Assembly (NCBI RefSeq): GCF_012489685.1
Contig: NC_080046.1
Coordinates: 42,743,176-42,807,175, forward strand
DNA: 64,000 nucleotides
Reading direction: 5' to 3'
DNA from: Lotus japonicus
Taxonomy: Eukaryota; Streptophyta; Magnoliopsida; Fabales; Fabaceae
Made by a program: the position numbers and the translations under genes. The notes below the pieces were generated by a model. The model ran no database searches. It was not told the DNA's origin and was given only the letters and a program-made list of their open reading frames with translations. Of the stretch, positions 11,595-22,233 are shown piece after piece; the first letter of the stretch is position 1, and each line of letters starts with the position of its first letter.

Positions 11595-11965
11595 ACAAAT
11601 TTCTTTGTGATCATAGAGACAGATTCAGCAGAAGCTCATGATGTTGTGACTTCTATGGGAACCCTTGTCTCTCCTTACTGTGAGATAGTTGCGCACATTC
11701 GGAGGTGTATTGGTATGTTAGTTTCATTTGAGCTGATCCATCGAGAAGCAAACATGGTAGCTGATTGCTTAGCTAAGAATGCCCACGTCTTCAGTTTTGG
11801 GGTTTACATTCTGCACTTTCCGCTGTTGGAGTGCCGGAATCTCTTGTACCAGAATTCTATGGAGGCTTTTGCCTCTCTTAGTCTTCCTACTGATTAGCGT
11901 CTTTGTTTCGCCTTTAGGGCTTTAGCCCCACCATGCTATAAAAAATGTATATTATATAGTAAAAA
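11595..11965 (+). pseudogene. 5'-truncated LINE tail with RNase H domain
   Basis: On the plus strand, 11607-11897 encodes about 96 residues of an RVT_3/RNase H-like domain (I-E-T-D-S-A-E-A, then R-E-A-N-M-V-A-D-C-L-A), as found at the C-terminus of plant LINE ORF2. It is followed by a short 3' UTR with GGGCTTTAGCCCC and an A-rich tail near 11960-11970. The rest of the LINE is absent, as is usual after abortive reverse transcription. No clear TSD could be defined. Confidence 0.65.
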
Positions 11966-12316
11966 AAAAATTATACTGTCTAAATTTATTCAACTATATA
12001 TCTACATTAATTAATAATATTTTTAAACTTAAAAATTGACTTAAATTTTGCATTAGTGAAGAATATCAGGAATTAAACTTGATTAATAATAAAATATTGT
12101 TATTAATAATAAAATATTGTTATCAATAAATAATATAGATAAATAGTTTAAATTTAAAAATGACACTATTAATATAGTGTTTGGCCCAACTTATTTTGGA
12201 CTTTTAAGTTAAAGTTGGGCCACTAAAATTTAAGTAACTTATTTTTTATAACAGAAAATATGAATAAGTAACTTTTTAGAAAAAAGTTAGGAAGATGAGT
12301 TTTTTACTTAATGCAT

Positions 12317-12376
12317 CTCCAATGGTAGTATCTAATGTTAAATACATATTCATATGAGTATCTATTACCATTGGAG
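12317..12376. repeat. Short MITE-like inverted repeat at the Tat insertion site
   Basis: CTCCAATGGTA near 12317 and its inverted copy TACCATTGGAG ending at 12376 bound a nearly palindromic 60-bp unit. This looks like a tiny MITE or a MITE terminus. The Tat element inserted at its right edge (TSD AGTAC starts at 12375). Confidence 0.4.
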
Positions 12377-12379
12377 TAC

Positions 12380-13182
12380 TGGTTACCGTGATATTTGGTA
12401 AACAAACATCTTCCAAGTTCGACTGGAAAAAGTTCAAGAGTTTTGCGAATTAAGGGTTCTTTTGGGAAAACGTCTTGCCAAAGCGCGTGTGAAATCGGGT
12501 TTTTCGACAACCGTGTGTCAAAGGGTAAAAGGGAATAAAGATTCGAAAGCAAAATGCAAAACAATCAAAAGTGCTTGAAGATAAATTCACTGATTAAAAA
12601 GCTTTACATCAATCCAAACTCATAAAATCGACAATAAATCTAACAAAAGCAACAATGGCAACAAATTCGAAAACTATCTAAGTGCAGGAATCGTAAACGA
12701 CTGGTTCGGCAACATACTCCTCCACGATCACATTAGGCTCGTTGAGTCTCTTTGATGCGGACATGAGAGATTTGTAGTGATTTTTAGAGCTGAGTTGGGA
12801 ACCTCTTTTCTGAATTAGATTCTCCTATTTATAGAGCTCCATGTCCCGCGTGTCCTTGGCGGTTTCTTCCCTACTGGATGGGTTAGTGGGTCTGATTCCC
12901 TCACGATCTGATGCTTTCCCTGGAAGTTTCATGCGTAGTGGTGAGGGTCGTGTTCTTCAACTGCTTCTTGGCCACGTAATCAGTCATCGTGGTGATAAAC
13001 ACATGCTCTCCTAACCGACTTAGTCAATGCTGCACGTGTTAAATATGCCCGTGTTTGTAGCAACGGTTACCAGTGTCCCTTTGTCGAATTCGGCTACCTA
13101 TTTAACTTGGCGTTTTTTCTTAATTCCTTTGGTCCATTTTCGACTGCCCCATGCGTTTTGGGCCAAACATTTTGGGCCAACA
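12380..13182 (-). repeat. Tat element 3' LTR
   Basis: This 803-bp LTR matches 54428-55231 with about 14 substitutions and one indel by eye (about 1.7%). On the minus strand it starts TGTTGGCCCAAAATG and ends CGGTAACCA. A minus-strand TATA box (CTATAAATAG) lies near 12824-12833. Confidence 0.95.
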
Positions 13183-13657
13183 GATGCCCCCCAAAAATGT
13201 TGATTCTCGACTACCAGGCCTTGGAGGGATCAAGCATTTTTTGCACTTGAATTTCGAACGGAACTGTCGTTCGTTTGTAACCTCTGTCCTTTTGACTTCA
13301 TGTCCAATCAGAAATCATAGTGTCTGACTTCACTCCAATCAGAAGCTTTAGCGTCTGACTTCCCCTGCCCATCCGCCGTCTCTTCACTAGGGTAATCATG
13401 GCTCCTTTTTTATCCTACATGTTAGGACTCTACGGTTATATAATAAAATAACCGTTGGATTTCAAATTTTATGCAACATCGCGTAATGTGGCTTCACGTC
13501 CGTCTCTTCGTTTGCCTATAAATACGCCATTGTTGCTTCCTTGCAAGCTTTACAACTTCTGAATCATCCAAGCTTCGTTTAGTTTTGCTTGCGATCATCT
13601 GCAACCGACCGGTTTCTGCTTCTTCCTTTCTCTCTGGTGCATTCTCTGATCGCTTTC
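13183..13657 (+). promoter_or_regulatory. Tat polypurine tract and promoter of the antisense gene
   Basis: Directly after the LTR, 13183-13196 is a pyrimidine-rich run, which on the minus strand is the polypurine tract TTTTGGGGGGCATC that primes plus-strand DNA synthesis. On the opposite strand, TATAAATA at 13517-13524 lies about 130 bp upstream of the ATG at 13658 of the plus-strand gene. This segment therefore serves both the retroelement and its antisense cargo gene. Confidence 0.75.
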
Positions 13658-15677
13658 ATGGCTTCTGACTCTAACAATATCATTCCATTGGCTGCTGCTT
13701 TTGAAATGAACGAAGCCAAACGAGTTCCTATTCCAGACCCACCGTATGAGGCGGAGAAGAGGGCTATCTGGAAATCTCAGGTACTCATCCCTATCTCTGT
13801 TAATGGTACCCTACGTGCCATCTTAGGTCCTTTGAAGAAAGCGAAAAAGGATAGGCTTACTAGTCTTCCTGATGGTTATGAACAATTTCATCCCAGTATT
13901 CGTGAGGAAGAGCTTATTCCTGCTTTTCGACCTTCCTATCGCTTGCCCTTTCTGAAAGATCCCAAAAGGACTTTTAGGTCTGCCCCGCCCAATCCGACTG
14001 CTGGTGACGGAGCCTATTTGAAATGGCTTGATAAGGTGGAAGCCAGTAAGTCTGGGCACTGGAAGGTCACCAGGATTTTCGACCTAATTCAATTGTCGAG
14101 ATCGCCAATCTCTTATAACCCTGCTATGCTTTTGAGCTCACTCTTCTTTTGGGAAAGGTCTACCAACAACTTTCATGTTCCTTTTGGCATGATCACTCCC
14201 ACTCTTCTCGATGTCGCTACCATCACTGGCCTTTGGGTTGTGGGTGATGATTATCATTCCTCTGCTGTCCCAACGAAACCCATCGCCATTTCGACAGACA
14301 ACATAGCCTTCAGTAGATTCATTAAGGATCATTATGTCGAAGACGGTGAAGTTTCTAACGTTGAGCATGTCGCGTTTCTCTTATATTGGCTTTCTGCTTA
14401 TGTATTCTGTACCAAGTCTCTGAGGATTCCAGCCAAACTTCTTCCTTTGGCTAACTTGTTGTATGAGGGCCGAAAAATTGCTATGGCTAGGCTTGTGCTT
14501 GGTAACCTTTATCAGATGATTAATGAAGCAGTAGCCGATATCCGAGATCCCAAAGTTGTGTCTCTGAACGCAGCCGGTCCATTGTGGTTGCTTCAGCTTT
14601 GGATGAATGCAGTTTTCGAGTCGTTTCTCCCAGCCAAGAAACCTCCTTCCATGGTGTCCAACACAAGGATTGACGCTCACAGGCTTGAAACCCTAACCCC
14701 TCCTTATGATGCTTCTACCTTTGAGGCCGATTTCAAAAAGTATTTCACCATGTTCTTCGAACTGAAGCGCTACCGTTCCAGCTTTGCACCGTACAACAAA
14801 CCCTCTTATGGCCCTCGGTGGCTAAGAAACTCCTACCCTAACCTTCCTGGCTCAGAGGATCTCTCTCAACACCAAATCGAACTCTGGCAAACCATCCTAT
14901 CCCCTAGGGTGCTGACTATCAATTTTTCCAGTAATGACTTCACCTTGTGCGGTTATAACCCTCAGCTTGTTTCTCGACAATTTGGGCTAAGTCAGGATTT
15001 GCCCAACACATTGTTCGATCAATCGCTTGTCCTTTATCTTGGCGCCATCACTAAACGTAGTGCCTTTGACACCACCATCAACTACTACAATGAGGAGCTG
15101 ATCGGCCTTAGCCCTTTTAACTTTGCTCCATCCTTTTATGTCACCAAGGCATTTAAAACTTGGTGGTCTACTTATTGGAGCGATATTTCGATGCCGATTG
15201 AAGATTGTTCCCAACGCATAACAAATGTTTTTCTTTTGCAGAAACAAGCTCCTAAGAAGACCAAAGGTATGCATACGTCTGAGATCAACGCCTTCCAGCA
15301 ATTCTTCGGTGTAGTATATTTTCCAGGTCCTCGACTTCAAGAGACTGTTGCCAAAGCGGCTCAAGTTCTCAGGCAAATGTGGGAATCTAAAGCCAAGAAA
15401 ACTCGATTGATCATTTCTTCTGATGAGGATGATCTTTCTTTCATTATTCGAAAAACAGGCTTTAAATTCCCACCATTGCCTACTTGTAAGTATGCTTTGG
15501 CCTTTCCATTGGTCCTTCCTAAATGGGTTGACCATGTAAGTATCAAGAACTTTTATCATAGCGCGTTGCCTCCTCGGAAGCGGGTGACCTGGACTAAGTG
15601 TTAGTTATGGAATTTCCCTTTCCATGTGCCGGTCGAAATCTTCAACCACATATCGATAAGAACGCTTATTGGTCAAG
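13658..15677 (+). pseudogene. Antisense Tat cargo gene A, exon 1: plant mobile domain protein
   Basis: This exon is on the strand opposite to gag-pol. The ATG at 13658 (starting M-A-S-D-S-N-N) is chosen over an upstream non-ATG extension because it follows the TATA box at 13517 at normal spacing. The 648 codons up to TAG at 15602 carry a plant mobile domain (PMD) at roughly residues 120-330. Landmarks are F-H-V-P-F-G-M-I-T-P-T-L-L-D-V-A, then I-T-G-L, then L-L-Y-W-L-S-A-Y-V-F and G-P-L-W-L-L-Q-L-W. In-frame reading continues past TAG to a GT donor at 15678, so the stop looks like a later nonsense change. PMD proteins occur both in host silencing factors (MAIN family) and inside transposons. 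The function here is unknown. Confidence 0.85.
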
Positions 15678-15744
15678 GTAACTATTTCGACCTGGCATTT
15701 TTGCGATATTTATGGCTTAACTCTTCTTTGCTCTTTTCTTGCAG

Positions 15745-15803
15745 CTGAGCCAATTCCTTGATCAACTTCTCAAGCCTCTCCCCGAGTGACTTCTGCTACT
15801 ATT
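15745..15803 (+). pseudogene. Cargo gene A, exon 2 first part (split by Sirevirus)
   Basis: The intron 15678-15744 has GT at its start and a TTTTCTTGCAG acceptor. Exon 2 keeps the frame of exon 1 but contains a TGA near 15759, where CGA is one change away. The exon is cut at 15803 by the deleted Sirevirus and continues at 20540 after the duplicated CTATT. Confidence 0.65.
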
Positions 15804-16936
15804 TGTAAGATCAAGATTTGGTCATGTGGTACAACTCTATGTTTTGATGATAACAAGTATTTATTTGTGGATGAACAACTATGATACTCTAATGTTTGTC
15901 TTGAGTGTTTTGACAAACAGGCTCTGATTCTGACACCAGAAGATATATTCGTCAGAAGTTCTGAAGATCAGAGGATCAGAAGATCAGAGGATCAGAAGAT
16001 CTGAAGATCAGAGGATCTGAAGATCAGAGGATCTGAAGATCAGAGGATCTGAGGATCAGAAGATCTGAAGACCAGAAGTTCTGAGGGACCAGAGGCTCTG
16101 AAGGTCCAGAAGCACTGAAGGTCCAGAAGCAGAAGTTACGAAGGTCAGAGGATCCAAGCATCCCTCTGACTCTGATCACCAAGCTTCACAAGTTCCAACA
16201 CGAAGCATTCCTCTGATCAGAAGTCATTGGTTAAAGGCAAAGGTCTCTATCGAGAAGTACAAGAGCAGTGTACTATTCTGAAAAGCCTACCTACCAAGGT
16301 TCAGCCACAGCAGGTTCTGGAAGTTCCAGAAATGCCCTCCAACGGTCATATTCTCTCAACAGAAATATCCTTTGCACCTTGGACTATAAAAGGCTGAAGA
16401 AAAAGAAGAAAGCTAAGAGAAAAACTAAGAGCTGCAATACAAGAAAAGATTCAAGCCTCTACTTTCTTCATCTGTTCTTATTTAGTTTACACTCAGCTTA
16501 TTTAGAAGCAAACCTTTGTAAACACCAACCTCAAACAGTTGTTTGATTTTCCTTAAGGGACCGGGTAGGTCAGTATCCTTAAGAAGACTAAGAGAGTGAA
16601 TCTTAGTGGTGATTCCTTTAGGAGATCAAGGTTGATCGGATCCTAGAGAAGACTAAGAGAGTGAATCTTAGTGATAGCTAAGTCAGTGTATTGTTAGTCA
16701 CTTGTAGGTTTCAAGTGCAGTTGTAACAATTATCTGATTAGTGGATTGCCTTCATTCTAAGAAGGAAGAAATCACCTTAACGGGTGGACTGGATTAGCTT
16801 GAGGGATTTATCAAGTGAACCAGGATAAAATCCTTGTGTGCTTTTCTATCTCTTATCTTTAGCACTTAAGGTGGAAGTCTTGTACTGAAAACGTTATTCA
16901 AACCCCCCCCCCTTTCTACCGTTTTTCATACCTTCA
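15804..16936 (+). repeat. Deleted Sirevirus 5' LTR
   Basis: The LTR begins TGTAAGATCAAG and ends CATACCTTCA. It contains a simple-sequence-like array of GATCAGA/GATCTGA words at about 15955-16080 and a TATA-type CTATAAAAGG near 16382-16391, and it has a C run shortly before the end (about 16904-16912). Confidence 0.93.
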
Positions 16937-16938
16937 AT

Positions 16939-16950
16939 TGGTATCAGAGC
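16939..16950 (+). promoter_or_regulatory. Primer-binding site of deleted Sirevirus
   Basis: TGGTATCAGAGC starts two bases after the LTR. It is complementary to the 3' end of initiator methionine tRNA, the usual Copia primer. Confidence 0.92.
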
Positions 16951-17008
16951 GCAAGTTCTGATTACCACACCTAACAGTGTTCAGTGATCCGGGCCGGTGT
17001 GAAAAACA

Positions 17009-18718
17009 ATGGCTGCCACCACCAGTGAAACTCAAAGAGATGGTTACAACGCAAAGCCTCCTATGTTCGATGGTCAAAGGTTCGAATATTGGAAAGATAG
17101 ACTGGAAAGTTTCTTTCTGGGTTTCGATGCAGATCTCTGGGATATTATTGTGGATGGCTATGAGCGTCCAGTTGATGCAGATGGCAAGAAGATCCCAAGG
17201 TCAGAGATGACTGCAGATCAAAAGAAGCTGTACTCACAACATCACAAAGCAAGAGCAATTCTTCTAAGTGCTATTTCCTATGAGGAGTACCAGAAGATTA
17301 CCGATCGTGAGTTTGCTAAAGGCATTTTTGATTCTCTGAAGATGTCTCATGAAGGAAACAAGAAAGTCAAAGAATCAAAGGCATTGTCTTTGATCCAAAA
17401 GTATGAATCCTTCATCATGGAGCCAAATGAGTCCATTGAAGAAATGTTCTCCAGATTTCAATTGCTTGTAGCTGGCATACGACCTCTCAACAAGAGCTAC
17501 ACAACAAAAGATCATGTCATAAGGGTCATCAGGTGTCTTCCTGAAAGCTGGATGCCTTTGGTGACTTCAATAGAGCTCACGAGAGACGTTGAGAATATGA
17601 GTTTAGAAGAACTCATCAGCATTTTGAAATGCCATGAGCTGAAACGCTCAGAGATGCAAGATCAGAAGAAAAAGTCCATAGCCTTGAAATCTAAATCTGA
17701 AAAGGCTAAGGCTGAGAAGTCAAAAGCTCTTCAAGCTGAAGAAGAGGAATCTGAAGAAGCATCAGAAGATTCTGATGAAGATGAGCTGACTCTGATATCC
17801 AGAAAGTTCAACTGCATCTGGAAGCACAGGCAGAGCAAATACAAAGGTTCATCAAAGGACGAAAAGTCAAAGAAGCATTTCAAACCAAAGAAAAGTCTGA
17901 TGGTGACTTTTGATGAATCAGAATCAGAGGATGTTGACTCTGATGGTGAAGTCCAAGGACTCATGGCTATTGTCATAGACAAAGGAGCAGAGTCAAAGGA
18001 AGCTGTTGACTCTGACTTAGAATCAGAAGGAGATCCAGACTCTGACGATGAAAATGAGGTATTTGATTCTTTCTCAACTTCTGAACTTAAAGATGCTTTA
18101 TCTGAAATTATGGATAAATATAACTCTCTCTTGACTAAGCGTAAAAGGTTGAAAAAGAATTTCTCTGCTGCCTCTGAAACTTCTGTTGAACATGAGAAAA
18201 TTATTTCTGATTTGAAAAATGATAATCATGCTTTGATCAATTCTAACTCTGTGCTTAAGAACCAGATTGCTAAGTTAGAAGAAATTGTTGCCTGTGATGC
18301 CTTTGATTGTAGAAATGAGTCTAAGTATGAAAAGTCTTTTCAAAGATTCCTAGCTAAAAGCGTAGACAGAAGCTTAATGGCTTCAATGATCTATGGCGTA
18401 AGCAGAAATGGAATATATGACATTGGTCATTCTAAACCTTCTGAAGTTGCTCCATCATCTCTTAAGAAAGGAATTTTCTCCATGTCTAAATATCATGCAA
18501 AAATTCCTGTATATTATCCTGTTGAAAGACCCAAAGTTGTCAGAACTTCTGGGCTAACTAACAAGAAAGGACCCAGAAAGTGGGTACCTAGGGATAAGAT
18601 TATATATGTTGCAGATATCTTCAGTAGGTCCATCGAAACTCCAACCATGGAACCTGGACAGTGGATGCAGGCAACACATGACGGGAGAAAGGCATATGTC
18701 CCAAGATCCAAAACTTGA
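17009..18718 (+). CDS. Sirevirus gag, zinc knuckle deleted, fused to a pol leader remnant
   Basis: An open frame of 569 codons starts at ATG 17009 (M-A-A-T-T-S-E-T), just after the PBS. Residues up to about 230 hold the gag capsid-like core (F-D-G-Q-R-F-E-Y-W-K and P-N-E-S-I-E-E-M-F-S-R-F). Compared with the gag at 43822, an in-frame block is missing after R-Q-S-K-Y-K-G-S (near residues 278-285), and with it the whole CCHC knuckle. The C-terminus runs into the region that leads to protease (K-W-V-P-R-D-K, then P-G-Q-W-M) and stops. The frame is uninterrupted, so a protein could be made. Loss of the knuckle should weaken RNA packaging, so it may rely on gag from a partner. Confidence 0.85.
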   Translation: MAATTSETQRDGYNAKPPMFDGQRFEYWKDRLESFFLGFDADLWDIIVDGYERPVDADGKKIPRSEMTADQKKLYSQHHKARAILLSAISYEEYQKITDREFAKGIFDSLKMSHEGNKKVKESKALSLIQKYESFIMEPNESIEEMFSRFQLLVAGIRPLNKSYTTKDHVIRVIRCLPESWMPLVTSIELTRDVENMSLEELISILKCHELKRSEMQDQKKKSIALKSKSEKAKAEKSKALQAEEEESEEASEDSDEDELTLISRKFNCIWKHRQSKYKGSSKDEKSKKHFKPKKSLMVTFDESESEDVDSDGEVQGLMAIVIDKGAESKEAVDSDLESEGDPDSDDENEVFDSFSTSELKDALSEIMDKYNSLLTKRKRLKKNFSAASETSVEHEKIISDLKNDNHALINSNSVLKNQIAKLEEIVACDAFDCRNESKYEKSFQRFLAKSVDRSLMASMIYGVSRNGIYDIGHSKPSEVAPSSLKKGIFSMSKYHAKIPVYYPVERPKVVRTSGLTNKKGPRKWVPRDKIIYVADIFSRSIETPTMEPGQWMQATHDGRKAYVPRSKT

Positions 18719-19379
18719 ACCTGAAGGTGAAGTTGATCTTGGAGGCATCAGTAGAGTAAGATTTGGTCAAGTCAAAGCTAGCTGAAAAAGCTTGTAGAGA
18801 TGAGCATGACTGTTTCAGATAGAAACAAAGACTCAGAACTTGTCGAACCAGAAGCAACAACATCAGAAGATGCTACTACAACTTCTGACTTGCGTCATCA
18901 GAAGAAGAGTAGGTTCCTAGCTTCTCATTCTGAAGTATCTGAAGATGAAATTTTGTCCAGAACGGAGATGTCACCAGAACCACACTTCTGCTCTCATCAG
19001 AAGATATGCTAATCAGAAGCCAAGTATCCCTTGGTATTCCTTCTGAGGGGGAGTATTTCGTCTTTTGCTCTTACTATTTTTTTTCCACCTTCATTCTTTT
19101 TGCTTATGACAAAAAGGGGGAGAACTTATAGTATCTTGACAACTCCTATTTTATTTAGCTCAGAATCTAGATATTACTAACATTGATATTAAGTATTAGA
19201 TTCAGGGGGAGCTTAGCTCAGAATCAAGCACGAGTCTTGGATTCAGAAGGAGCAAGATAAACTATACACATCAGGATAAGTTTTAACTCTGATACCTTAT
19301 ACTCTGAGTGTATTCAGTTTATTTGTTTAGAGTTGTTCATCAAAATACATGGTTTTGTCATCATCAAAAAGGGGGAGAT
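18719..19379 (+). other. Deleted Sirevirus 3' internal region with multiple polypurine tracts
   Basis: This is degenerate sequence after gag. A short leftover frame (18800-19012) has no recognisable domain. Polypurine words of the AAGGGGGAG type recur at about 19045, 19111, 19203 and 19366-19378, the last directly beside the 3' LTR. Multiplied tracts of this kind are a known Sirevirus trait. Confidence 0.75.
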
Positions 19380-20534
19380 TGTAAGATCAAGATTTGGTCA
19401 TGTGGTACAACTCTATGTTTTGATGATAACAAGTATTTATTTGTGGATGAACAACTATGATACTCTAATGTTTGTCTTGAGTGTTTTGACAAACAGGCTC
19501 TGATTCTGACACCAGAAGATATATTCGTCAGAAGTTCTGAAGATCAGAGGATCAGAAGATCAGAGGATCAGAAGATCTGAAGATCAGAGGATCTGAAGAT
19601 CAGAGGATCTGAAGATCAGAGGATCTGAGGATCAGAAGATCTGAAGACCAGAAGTTCTGAGGGACCAGAGGCTCTGAAGGTCCAGAAGCTCTGAAGGTCC
19701 AGAAGCAGAAGTTACGAAGGTCAGAGGATCCAAGCATCCCTCTGACTCTGATCACCAAGCTTCACAAGTTCCAACACGAAGCATTCCTCTGATCAGAAGT
19801 CATTGGTTAAAGGCAAAGGTCTCTATCGAGAAGTACAAGAGCGGTGTACTATTCTGAAAAGCCTACCTACCAAGGTTCAGCCACAGCAGGTTCTGGAAGT
19901 TCCAGAAATGCCCTCCAACGGTCATATTCTCTCAACAGAAATATCCTTTGCACCTTGGACTATAAAAGGCTGAAGAAAAAGAAGAAAGCTAAGAGAAAAA
20001 CTAAGAGCTGCAATACAAGAAAAGATTCAAGCCTCTACTTTCTTCATCTGTTCTTATTTAGTTTACACTCAGCTTATTTAGAAGCAAACCTTTGTAAACA
20101 CCAACCTCAAACAGTTGTTTGATTTTCCTTAAGGGACCGGGTAGGTCAGTATCCTTAAGAAGACTAAGAGAGTGAATCTTAGTGGTGATTCCTTTAGGAG
20201 ATCAAGGTTGATCGGATCCTAGAGAAGACTATGTGAATCTTAGTGATAGCTAAGTCAGTGTATTGTTAGTCACTTGTAGGTTTCAAGTGCAGTTGTAACA
20301 ATTATCTGATTAGTGGATTGCCTTCATTCTAAGAAGGAAGAAATCACCTTAACGGGTGGACTGGATTAGCTTGAGGGATTTATCAAGTGAACCAGGATAA
20401 AATCCTTGTGTGCTTTTCTATCTCTTATCTTTAGCACTTAAGTTCTCGAAAGATTTGCCAAAATCTTTAAGGTGGAAGTCTTGTACTGAAAACGTTATTC
20501 AAACCCCCCTTTTCTACCGTTTTTCATACCTTCA
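19380..20534 (+). repeat. Deleted Sirevirus 3' LTR
   Basis: It is almost identical to 15804-16936. It differs by a shorter C run, a short deletion near 20230 and an extra 27-28-bp block near 20442-20470 that is also present in the other Sirevirus LTRs. The 5' copy is therefore the one that lost it. Confidence 0.93.
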
Positions 20535-20539
20535 CTATT

Positions 20540-22233
20540 GAGATTGATGATGATGATGATGATGATGATGTTAGTCTGGCCGACAAGCTCAAAGTGCCCA
20601 AGGTAATATCTAGGTTGTGGAGCTTCGTTCTTTCTTGATATATATCCTTTTATGACCTCTTGCTTTTATCTCAGAGTCGAAAACGAGGGGCCACGCCTAC
20701 CACTTCTGCAAGCCAGAAAAAGGCCAAAGGTGCTGGTGGGTCTGCTGTGAGCAATCCTTCCCCGACTAAGTCGGCCAGCTGTCATGAAGAGATCCAGCAA
20801 GGTGATGATCAACAAGCTTCTAGCCCTCCTCCTCAAGACACTACACCTATTTCTGTCGAGATGGCTTCGGCCAAGAAGACCTCCAAGAAGAAGTCTAGTC
20901 ACAAATCTGGCAGCCCCTCTTCTCGCCATTCCAGGAGTTCGACAAGCTTCAGTCCTCTTAAAGAGTCTGCCCCTAAGGTAAGTTGTCGTGATTCACATCT
21001 CATCTCGATTTGTTTTCCTTTCTTCCCCCTCAACTATTTCCACTTTTTATTCTTCAGAGGGTTGGCATGTCTAAAATGGTTGTGCCTCGAGCCACATGGT
21101 TTCCTCCTAATCCCCCACCAGTTTTCTGTCTAGTTCTTTGAGCAGTTTGGAATCCTCGAGCTCGAGTTTAGACTCTAACGAGTCGGGCCCTGTGTGGGAC
21201 AAGTTGACATTCTATTTTAACTCGAAACCAATCGCTTGGCAGCATCCTGGTTGCGAACCTTATTATACCAAAGAATGTCGAGATAATTTTTCTAATTTTC
21301 CTCCGCAGGATACTCAGAACGCGTCTCCTCCAGATTGTGTCGAGGCTAGAGCATCAGCCTTTGGGGGAGGCATGACATCAATCACCCGGTCAGGCTGAGT
21401 GACTGGGGGCATTTGGCCTTCACCACTCTGTACTTCAACGGGACGCTAGAGTTGCTTTGCTTTCTCCTCATGCCAAAGGAGGTTCAGCTTCTTCCAAGAC
21501 AGCAGCTTCTTCTCATACTTCTGGTGAGAGACTTAATGCCCTTTTGGTCCAAGACCCACTCGCCATTTTTCAAAGTTTCTTTGATGGCACTCTGGATCTC
21601 GATTCTCCGCCACATCATACTGAAACTACTGAGACTGTTCAATCTAGTGGGGTAGTCAGTGCCGGCCAGATTGAAGAAGCTTTAAGTAAGTTGAAGGGGT
21701 TAATTTTCGATGAGGGTTTTATCGACAGTGTTCGGGCTAACCCTCAACCAGGCCATGACGTCAAGGAGTTGCTTACTTTCCTGTTGGGCCAGCGGCTCGA
21801 CCAAGTTCAGGCAGATGCTCTTGTCGAGCTTCAGACTTTCTTGGTTGACCTTTTGGCCACACTTGACAAGGCCAACACTAAAAAGGCACAAGTGGCTTCT
21901 AACACCAATGGGCTCTTGCCTGCAAAAGATGAAATCCTTAAGCTGACTGCCAGGAAGACTCTTATAGCAACTGACCTGTAAAGTGTTGATGCTCGACTGG
22001 ATGAGCTTCAGAGGGAAGTGGCAAGACTTGAGAAGGAGAAGGCAATGCTGATCGAAGAAGGTCCAGTCGTGAATGCCCGACTGACTACTCTAGCTGCTGA
22101 GTGTGCAAGTGTGATGTTGTCGACATCTCAACTCTCCAAGGAGGTTGCAGTAGAGCAGGGTGTTAAGCAGAGCTTGGATGCCAGGATCGCTGCTGCCGGT
22201 GTTCAACTTGAAGCCTTCAAATCGAGGATTTAA
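20540..22233 (+). pseudogene. Antisense Tat cargo gene A, exons 2b to last: acidic, Ser/Lys-rich and coiled-coil C-terminus
   Basis: This continues exon 2 (20540-20602) with a run of Asp codons (GAT repeats). An intron follows (GT 20603, TTTTATCTCAG acceptor at 20674), then a 101-codon exon 20675-20977, rich in Ser, Lys and Pro with nuclear-type basic clusters. Next is an intron to 21057, then a Ser-rich exon whose frame shifts by one near 21128. From about 21413 to 22233 a last exon encodes helices that look like a coiled coil (D-E-L-Q-R-E-V-A-R-L-E-K-E-K). It has one TAA at 21979 and ends at TAA 22231. All donor and acceptor sites are canonical and in phase with exon 1, so this was a genuine spliced gene. 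The function is not known to me. Confidence 0.7.

Larger units (their letters stand above)
15804..20534 (+). mobile_element. Non-autonomous, pol-deleted Sirevirus (TSD CTATT)
   Basis: This is a 4,731-bp Copia element on the plus strand with LTRs at 15804-16936 and 19380-20534 and CTATT duplicated at 15799-15803 and 20535-20539. It has a Met-tRNA-type PBS, one gag-like ORF and a series of polypurine tracts, but no integrase, RT or RNase H. By eye the LTRs differ by about two substitutions plus a few indels. One indel is a 27-28-bp block near 20442-20470 that is missing from the 5' LTR. It is the youngest LTR element in the window. It must have used proteins from another Sirevirus to move. Confidence 0.95.

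Noticed and set aside
14987..15559. A 190-codon minus-strand frame opposite the PMD exon
   Set aside because: It is a mirror of the plus-strand PMD frame and has no recognisable motif. It is also not part of the Tat polyprotein, which ends at 23326.
16268..16546. A 92-codon frame repeated identically at 19844-20122
   Set aside because: It lies within the Sirevirus LTRs and is identical only because the LTRs are. It spans the TATA and transcription-start region and has no domain.
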